Origin: Paragonimus westermani
Lineage: Eukaryota > Platyhelminthes > Trematoda > Plagiorchiida > Troglotrematidae
Assembly (NCBI GenBank): GCA_008508345.1
Contig: QNGE01000871.1
Location: 101,923 to 165,922, forward strand
Length of the DNA stretch: 64,000 nucleotides
Direction: 5' to 3'
The notes under the pieces are model-generated. The model was given only the letters and a program-made list of their open reading frames with translations. It was not told the DNA's origin and ran no database searches. Below, in pieces: positions 12,101 to 21,100 of the stretch (positions are counted from its first letter, which is position 1; every line of letters begins with the position of its first letter). The translations under genes and the position numbers were made by a program.

Positions 12101-15100
12101 AGGCCACAAACATAAACTTCGTTGCCAACTTTTTAATGCTAAATGCATTATATTTGCCACAGTTGTTAGTCCACACCAAGTAGGTTGTGAACTGCGGTAA
12201 GAAAAAACGACTTGCACATAACAGTTTTATTATAAGTTTCATCTGGTCAGTTTTTGAGGGTGTTATAACCAGCTATCATTTTATGGACAGACAGGTTCAT
12301 GCACTTAAATACCCGTTCCTCCGCTCGTCTACCGATGATTCACGCTCACACACTTATTGGTCATCGACGTTCACGAATCAGCCGGTAACGCATTACCACG
12401 CCCCTACTCGCAGCTCTTAAGATCGCTTTGTTTGAATCATCTCTGGTTTGATCAGTTCCATTTTAAGCTTGCGATTCAGTGTCCCACAAATGAAGTAGTT
12501 GTCTGCTAATCATTGGTTATCGCTGAATTTATCCTCAAGTTATACGGTAAGTGTTTGTGGCTGAGGTTGGATGTTCTTTTATCTCAGAAGGTGCTCTACA
12601 TACAAGGTCACGCAGTAACAGATATTCCTTCATTGAAAATGGGTGAATGTTTAAGGGGTCACATTCTGTAACCATAAAACACATCGGACAAATCAATATA
12701 TAGAGGGAACTTCTGTCCTGTAATGGGGTCCACACGGAGGAACGCAGTAATCAAGTTTGCGGTCATGGTTAAATTGACTGGGGGATTAAAAACTTTGCTC
12801 GGTGGGCATGTGCATGAGACACGGTCTACCCTACAATCTTCCTTATCACTCTCCTACTTTGTTCCTGTAGAACCTCAAATGTGCACCAATCGAAAAATTA
12901 TCTTCAACATGGGTGACGATTTGTATTATCCTGATACCTCAGTACTTTGGAATAAAACCGCCATTTTTAACATGTACAAAGAAGGCTACAAAAAATGATA
13001 TACAAAAGGCATTACCTGCAAAAATGTGACAAACGATAAGCCAATACGATGCAAAAAGTTGGTTATCCACGATCAAAAACAAATCTTATTAATAACCATG
13101 ATGGTTAAGCGGGAATGCGTGACTTTTGTAAAATTATGGTTGTAAAATATACTATGTAAAATAAGTACTAGTACATCCGATTCTTTCGAAGTCATGTTGG
13201 TTCGGTGATAATAAGTTATAACCACTGAGTACAATTTCGCAAAATTAGTCCTTAGTTTTTGAGAATAGATCCCTTCTAACTGTACATAACCTAACAGCAT
13301 CCAACCCACATGTGACCACGATTTCCAAACGAAAGAAACTCGTTGTGGGATAAAGACTGAATACTTAACCTTTTGTTTCGACTTTTCAAATCTTAACTTG
13401 ATTATTGGCCATTAAAATTTTTAAACAAACTTCACAATATAAATGTAATCTGACATACTGACGAAGTCCCTCTTCTTTTATGATGATTAAGCGGTTACTT
13501 TTGTGGTCTCATAATGTTTTAATCTAAACAAAAAATGTAATGCGTTAATCGCTTTCGCCCTGTTAAGGCGTATAACATGGTAAAGATCAATCTTTCTTGT
13601 AATCTGTGGTAAATTTCGACAGTGAACTTGGTTTATATTTAGACTTAATTACTATATGACCAACCAAAAATATATGAACTTTAGTTTACGATTGAGAACG
13701 TGGGAGGGATTAAGTTACGCATTGAAACGCTAGTTTTGAACTCAAACGTTGAAAATCAACGACCTTGTGTCTTTTTAAGTAAACAGCTGGGTTACAAATT
13801 ACAGTAACATGGTGTACTTAAAAAACCAATCAGATGGTTTCCGCTACCCCGCTCCAATCCTCGAAATTGTGTATACGTAGTCCAGCCGCAACTGCACTAT
13901 TAAGCACAACTAATCCCTGGCACTCAATCAAAAAATCTCCAACTCAAAAGGATCTCAGTTTCTAAAGTACAGGGCGCCTCTGTAAAACTGCGCGGACCTC
14001 TTGGATGCATAGCCGATCACTTTACCTGGGGCAGTCGTTACCCGGTTCATGTGCTTAAGGAGCTGCTGTTGCCCAGTCCAAGGCGCATGAAGTGCAGTAA
14101 AACTGTGCATATCAAAAGCCGTGAAAGGCTGTGCTAAACGAAGCCTTTTGAGCATCAGACAGAAAAGTCTCTTGAACCTTCGGTTTGTGTATGTGAGATA
14201 AATAAGCGAAACGTTTTAAATTGCTATAAAGAAACAGAATCATTAACAGTAGAAAGCAAAAATACTCTACAGTTTTAGAATGAAGACACCCGATTTCGAT
14301 CAGAAAGGTCGGTGGCACCACATGCAAGTAGCAACGAGGCAAGCAAGGGAATGTGTGGTAATTCAAGTCAGGCTAATTTGCTTTCTCGACTAGTAACGAC
14401 ATACACACTCCGACGTTTGGTTCATGTAATAAGGATGCAACGTACTCGATTTCAAGCTAATCACTGATTCTCTGAAAAGAATTCATGTTTTACGATGTTA
14501 ACTTAATACGCCTGCTCGGTTTACGTCTGTCTGTTGTCTCTGGCACACTGGTTCGACACAATCTTCTCACATCCCACATACGCCGAATACCTTACGTACT
14601 TCGTTTATAAACTGGAACTGCATAGCGTAATATATGCAAATTTGTGTGATAGCTTCCAAGTCGACTGGGTAAGAATCCATTTAAGTCACTATATTTCAGC
14701 CTAATTTATACATTGTCACAGGCACAGAGCTGTGAAGGTTTATATTCCTACACTTATACATGTGACTCCATGTAATTCAGCGCTTTAACACTATGTTCAT
14801 ATACAGACGAAAGTCTGTGTCGAGATAGTGCGAAGTTAGGCTGAACAGTATTTTACAACAAGCCAATTCGAACACCCGTCGAAACAATATCAAAAGAACT
14901 GTTCCAAACTATATAGAAAACACCTAGTAACACAAGACTCTAATGGTAATTGGGCCTAGGGGGTCACAAGCAGTTTCGAATTCATAACGTAAATGTCACA
15001 GTGAAAAGTAATGAACAAGTAGATGAACTCGCTCCATATCTGACCCAGTCCCATTTAAGTGTTAAGATGGTCAGTTGGATAAGAGTAATCGCCAGACAGA

Positions 15101-18100
15101 GTGGCTAGCAAACAGGAATAGAAATAATATTTGGGTAAGCGTAATCAGTCATCATTAGGGAATTGAAGCAGCATAAAAAAGTCGCTCTTGAGTTCGATGT
15201 TCAGTTTGTAACTACAAAACAAGGTTCACGCAATATATTAAGTTGATAGTAAGCCTTGTCACCTCATAAAGTCAACATTTTATTTTTGTTTGAATGCATC
15301 ATTTCATTCCAGCTTTGTACCGTTCATTACACTCTGCTATGCCATGTCAGTGGATGTGACGTTGAAAATGTTTGATTTATTTCTGGGTGGCCATTTTGCT
15401 GCTGACTGTTGTAAGTAGTATTTTTGCATTTTAAAAAAAATACATCGGCCTTTTACAGCTGCCCTCATGTGATCAGCATTCTCTCAATAACTTTTGTTGA
15501 CACACACGGTTCACAAATCCTCTCGACCTGACTGTTGCCGTACGTGGGACTTCCCCTGACAGTCATCTGTGTGAACTGCTTTTCTCATTGATGAGAGCCA
15601 GATTGATTCTTGAGAGAACCTATCATCATTGCTTTCCCGTATAACTGTGCGCTTGTTCATGTTACCAGTCATTTTTGGCGGTTGAAAATACTTTGGGTCA
15701 TTGGGACATGCTAAGATTCACTGTATCGTGCTTAAGCTAGAGAGGCAGCATAAGCAGCAACAGAGACAGCAATACATCAGCGGTATGTAGCGACTATAAT
15801 AAATGATATTTTGATAGTCGCATTCATCTGTACATTTTCTATGATTTTGATTTTGTACCTACTTTTGTTTTAGTCAAGCTACACAATTTGTAACATCCGT
15901 CCCGGGGCTAACACAACTCGCTCCGTGCCTCGCTAGCTTGACGCGCCTCTCTGTACTCTCTATTTTCCAGGGTCGGTAATAATATACGAAGTCAACGCGC
16001 TGAGACTTGGCTTTTCACTGTCGATCGATTGTCGATAGTGCTAACTGACAGGGTTGTATTTTGTTGGATCAGTTCCAACAATTGGTGAGCCCGAAAATTT
16101 CGAACGTTCCGCTACAGTCGTCTCTTGCGTCTTGGTGAGTTCGTTCCTTTGCATACTTGCATGTATACTGTCTTTATTGACGTACACGTAATCAGTTGTT
16201 TTTCTCTGTTCGTGTATACGTCCGGCATTTATATATTTCCTCAATTCAGCTTAATTAGTTGTTATTGATATCTGAACCGCGTAAGCACTGCCCTCTGTCC
16301 GAAGTACTACCTAAGCACGTTGACAGCCTCCGCGTTGGCACTAATGTTCTAGCGGTCCCTCAGTTCCTTGAAAATGACTCTCTGGTTTGATTACTTACAA
16401 CCAGAATTTTTCAACAACGGAATTTCGTCTGATCAAACAGGGTTCTGCCAGTGGTTAGGTTTCCGAGCGAAGTTACCTCACAACTTCACGATGTTATAGT
16501 GAACCAACCGTATAGCTCAAGTACGAGACCTTTTATAAAACAGGAGCAGTTGTTAACCGACAAGACCCGAGTACAGAAAATTTTCCACGACCTCAAGCTA
16601 GTTGACAAACGCCCTACAACGCCGCTAGCGCAAACGCAACAAATCATCGGCAACTCTCACACAGACGTAGCCCTCCGTTGCACGTTCACAAACTCTTGCC
16701 GAGACAGCAAACATGGCTGATCAAGTAATGGAGCCTTTTCAGCAACTAGATTGCTTGAATGTACCGCAATCTACTAAACGTTCTAAAGTAGGCGCATGTG
16801 GGTCCCGACAAGGTGGTCTATCAGACATTGAGGCTCTAGGAGCAGAAATCGCTGCTTCGCGACGCGGCTTGAACTTTCTTCAAGCCGTTCTCTATGTCTT
16901 TGACCTAGTATATCATCCAGGCACCATATACCGCAGTCAAAAGCTGACTGCAGCCAAACGGTGCACAAACCCTGCATCTACGCCTCATCAAGGCGACGCA
17001 CACCCAGCATCTGACCTAGTTTGATATTCACGGGTCAACCAATCTGGCAGCTCTGGTTTCATTGGCCATCTATCGGACATCTTTCCAACGGTGTAGCTCT
17101 TACAGTCGTAAGCAGCACGGTAAACACCTCGGATTAAACGTCCTCACGGCTCGAACCACTAACGCTTGCCACAACACCATTCCTCGGTAGGTTATTCCCG
17201 CACGAGATCAGGAATTCTTAACATTCAGGACCGACCCAGAGAACACCTCTGTCGCTCATTCACGCGAGTGCAGTTTCGGCCATGGCACATTTCAGCCGGC
17301 ATCGGACCCTGCAACGTCGTAAGCACTACCTAACGCAGGTACTGCAAGGGAAACACGACTAGCATTAATGTCCTCACTGCACGGTCACTCCTGTTTGTTC
17401 ATCGACACACAGACACCCTCGATCTCTATCGCTCATTTGTTTTTGCAACACCTTGTCAGAAGCTTTGTTAAGCCATATGAGATTGTTTGCGCACGTTTGC
17501 AAGGAATAATCCATCTTGTCTGTGCAAACCATGGATATCTCTAGGCCAACAGCATTTCACACTGAGCGGTTGCGCGGATAACACTAACGCTATCTGCTTC
17601 ATTTCAGTTCACCTGGCATCCACTCGCACGACCTGCCTGAGGATACCTGTCAGTTTAAACACCACGTACTATTCCTTGGCATGGTTCTGGACCAGGTCTA
17701 TTCGCCTACTAATCTTTTTCTTTTTTGAGTCTATCAACTGTAGACAGGATAACAAAGAAGAAGGGAACCAAAGGCAGTGACACTCGAAGTTGTAGTGTCC
17801 ACGAAACTCCGACTGTGAAATTATTTAGTCCACCGGATACGTTTACACGGTGAGTTATCCTTTTCCGCCTGTCCTGCGGGTACTTCACCTTGTTTTCTCT
17901 CTTCCAGACGATTCGGATATGGTGCGTGGAGAGACAACTCCCATAGACCTATCGTACAGCACTGGACAAACCTACCCCCCTTTTCTCTCAAGAGTTTTTA
18001 GGGTTGGGCAGCCCGCTGCGATAGACAAGAAACGCACCGAAGACTAAATAACACAAATAATTAAACCATAGCAGCGCAGCAAATGTTTTGGACCGACCCT

Positions 18101-21100
18101 CCTCCACCCCCGAACTTTGACACTCCCTATCACGTGCAATCATTCTTTGCGTGTATCACCTTGTAACTGTGATCATTCAAAAAAAACGTGATATGTGATT
18201 TTCCCTCCCTCGCTGCAATAACGAAGGCCTGTGTAATACTTACTAGCCTTCTGGGGGAGAGCTATGTAGCGACTATAATAAATGATATTTTGATAGTCGC
18301 ATTCATCTGTACATTTTCTATGATTTTGATTTTGTACCTACTTTTGTTTTAGTCAAGCTACACAATTTGTAACATCCGTCCCGGGGCTAACACAACTCGC
18401 TCCGTGCCTCGCTAGCTTGACGCGCCTCTCTGTACTCTCTATTTTCCAGGGTCGGTAACAATATACGAAATCAACGCGCTGAGACTTGGCTTTTCACTGT
18501 CGATCGATTGTCGATAGTGCTAACTGACTGGGTTTTATTTTGTTGGATCAGTTCCAACAGGTTTTCGCCTTTGTTTAACTGCCACAAAACCGTGAAAAGG
18601 AAGAAAACGAACCCTATAGATATCCGCAGAGAAAACGGGAAGAGATGGGAAGGGTTCTAATTACTAAAATAAATACGTCTGTATTCAAACTTTCAACATC
18701 AAAAATAAATACGTCTGTATTCAAACTTTCAACATCAAGGTGTTACACCGTGCCAGCAAACAACCGAGCTCTAAGTGAAAGTTAAGCGTCATCAGCAAGA
18801 CAGCTTCCTCACGGCTTTCAACTCCCCATATCACTAAGTGCAGTCACCTCACAGACAATTTGACCAAACAACAAAAACAACCGGGACACTGAGCCTGATT
18901 AGCGTTCATCTTACGTAAGGCTCCTAGCCACCGACTGCGGGACTCGCAAGGACCCCAGCTTGGAAAGCAAACCCGACCAACACTGACCAACCCCGGGTAA
19001 ACGGCTTCATTTTTTTGCGCCATCTCGTACCTTGCGCCGGCCGATCACAGCGTCAACAAAAATTAATCGATGTGACAAATGAATAGTTAGCATCCTTAGT
19101 ACAAGACATAATCATCTAAGTCTGTGCAAATGTGAGGACTGAACAAAAGAACTCGTCTGACAACCACTGCTAATTATACGTCTTCTAGCTTCCTCGTTGG
19201 TACCACCCAACGCACAGATTGGTGGCCAAATACCTCGAGGAGTTTCGCGTCTTCTAATAGGGGTGGTGAAGTTTCGTTACCTTAGAGTAATAAAGTTCTC
19301 ACTGTCGCCTCATATGTGCAAACCTTAAGGTTCAGAGAGGCACACTTCTCAGTCAGTAGATGCCTCAGATTAGCAAACACCACCCTAGCCTTAAAGACGC
19401 GCATTTCTACATCATTTCCCACACCTCCTCCGCCAGTGATGCAGCTTCTCAGGTGCACAAATCGGCTAACAACCTCCATGAGTTCATTAGCTAACACTGA
19501 ATCTACATAATCACAGCAATCTTGCACAAACATTTTGCATTTTGAGGATGCGCAGCGCATTCCGAACTAGTTAGCGGAACGTGGAATAGAGTTTAACATT
19601 CTTGTGTTGCTCCACAGTTGTCAAGCAGCAATACCTTTTCGTTGGCATAATTCTGACCAATCAGTCTTTCACCAGGTATGATGTCCACGCCAGCATCTTG
19701 TGAGTACAGGAGAAAATCCTTCGTTATTTCATTTATGACAAAATTACACAGAAATGGTAAAAGTGGACAGCCTTGACGTACGGTGCTCATGGTGCTGAAA
19801 CTGTCAGACAGTTCACCGCAAAACCTAACCTGAGCTAAAGTATGGAAACAAAGTGCCAACTGGTTGTTCACACACATGCCCGGTACATAACTTTGCCTAA
19901 GCGACTCTAAAAGTGCACATAGATCCCTGAATCGAACACACCTTTACAGTTGAGAAATGTGGAAACTGTTGACCTGCGATATACATGGCGCTGTTCTAGG
20001 ATTCGACGAAGAGTGAAAATGTGACCCATACGCCCCTGCCCAGGTGAAAACCCTGCCAGCTCTTCCCTAATGTTGGTTACCGGAACTTCAGTCAGTCGAT
20101 GAAGTGCAATGAATGCCAGAATGCTGGTCATTACTGAGGTTCAATTAATTCTCTCATGGTATTTACAAGGGCTCCTGTCACTTTTATTGAATACAAGTAA
20201 TATTGTCGAGTGCCCCAGCATGAAAGGATGATTTCTACCGTCGACTCATTTGGAAACAAATGGGTCAGGGCTTCTACCGACGCCTCCCTGCTTTCTTAGA
20301 AAGTGCCAGCACGAGATCATTTGGACCAGCAGCTTTATTACGTCTGAAAACCGAAATGCGATTTCGGAACTCATTCTTGACAGGTGGTTCCAAATTCACC
20401 GAACAGGATATTACATTACGAGTTTGCGGCGGCAGTATAGCAAAAGCAGGAGGCCAGCTAAGTTGAATATCAGAGCGCTCTGTCCACCGCTTCAACCTCC
20501 TGGACTTGTCCTGAATGAACGTGCCATCTTTTTCGCTGACAGACGGTTGCCTGGGACTAGTGGCACACTGAAGTTTGAAGAATCTGCTGGTGTTCCCTGA
20601 AGCAGGAGCGGCCTCCATTTTCTCAACTTTTTCTACCGGCCAAGCCTCAAGACCAACTTTTAGGTCGCTCTTTGCCTTCCTACAGATTCCTATCTCAGAC
20701 TTGTTGCATCAACTTCCCAGAAGAAAGTTTTGTCTACCTCCTAATAACTCCAGGTTTTTTTAGATTCGCTGTCTGTTCAGTCTTTAAGATCTTTGGCGTG
20801 AGAACTGCTATGCGTGATATCTAAGCTGATTTGATAATTATGATTGACCAACAGTATAGTTAGTTTTTTAACATCTAGTCGCCGCTATCGGTTGGGTCGT
20901 TGCCCAGCAAAAGTAGGAAAGAAACGTAAACGCATCAACACATGATTTGAACCCAAGTGCGTGCTCTAATAAGAACTAAAGTCTTGAATGGGACCTCGCC
21001 ACCCATAACTATCAGCTACGTGGTCTATTTAAGATCAGGCCTGACTTGGGGAATAAAAATGTCAGGTATAACAATGACGCACACATTGTCTAAAGCGTGT

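Larger units (their letters stand above)
15786..18559 (+). mobile_element. Small non-autonomous LTR retrotransposon (LARD-like, CsRn1-type LTRs)
   Basis: Two 295 bp LTRs flank a 2.18 kb interior that carries a primer-binding site, degenerate Gag, about 1.2 kb without recognisable coding sequence, and a purine tract before the 3' LTR. No protease, RT, RNase H or integrase is present. The flanks are GGTA (15782-15785) and GGTT (18560-18563), a plausible 4 bp target-site duplication with one change. It sits inside the 3' tail of an RTE element. It would have needed the pol of a relative such as the copy at 48.5-52.6 kb. Confidence 0.85.
15730..20840 (-). mobile_element. RTE-like non-LTR retrotransposon, interrupted by an LTR element
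   Basis: On the minus strand from 20840 downward the sequence encodes the late endonuclease/RT linker, the RT, the C-terminal domain and a 3' UTR. The 3' UTR continues to 18560, is interrupted by the LTR element 15786-18559, and resumes at about 15785 with a sequence matching the corresponding tail of the copy at 54.4 kb by scattered transitions. The two copies share recognisable 3' UTR blocks, including a perfect 22 bp block (18786-18807 here, 54208-54229 in the plus copy). The tail at about 15730-15775 is trinucleotide-like, as is common at RTE 3' ends. Confidence 0.8.

Noticed and set aside
11862..12242. 126-codon open frame on the minus strand inside WDR35 intron 4
   Set aside because: There is no family resemblance, it overlaps another frame on the same strand, and the surrounding DNA looks like neutral intron.
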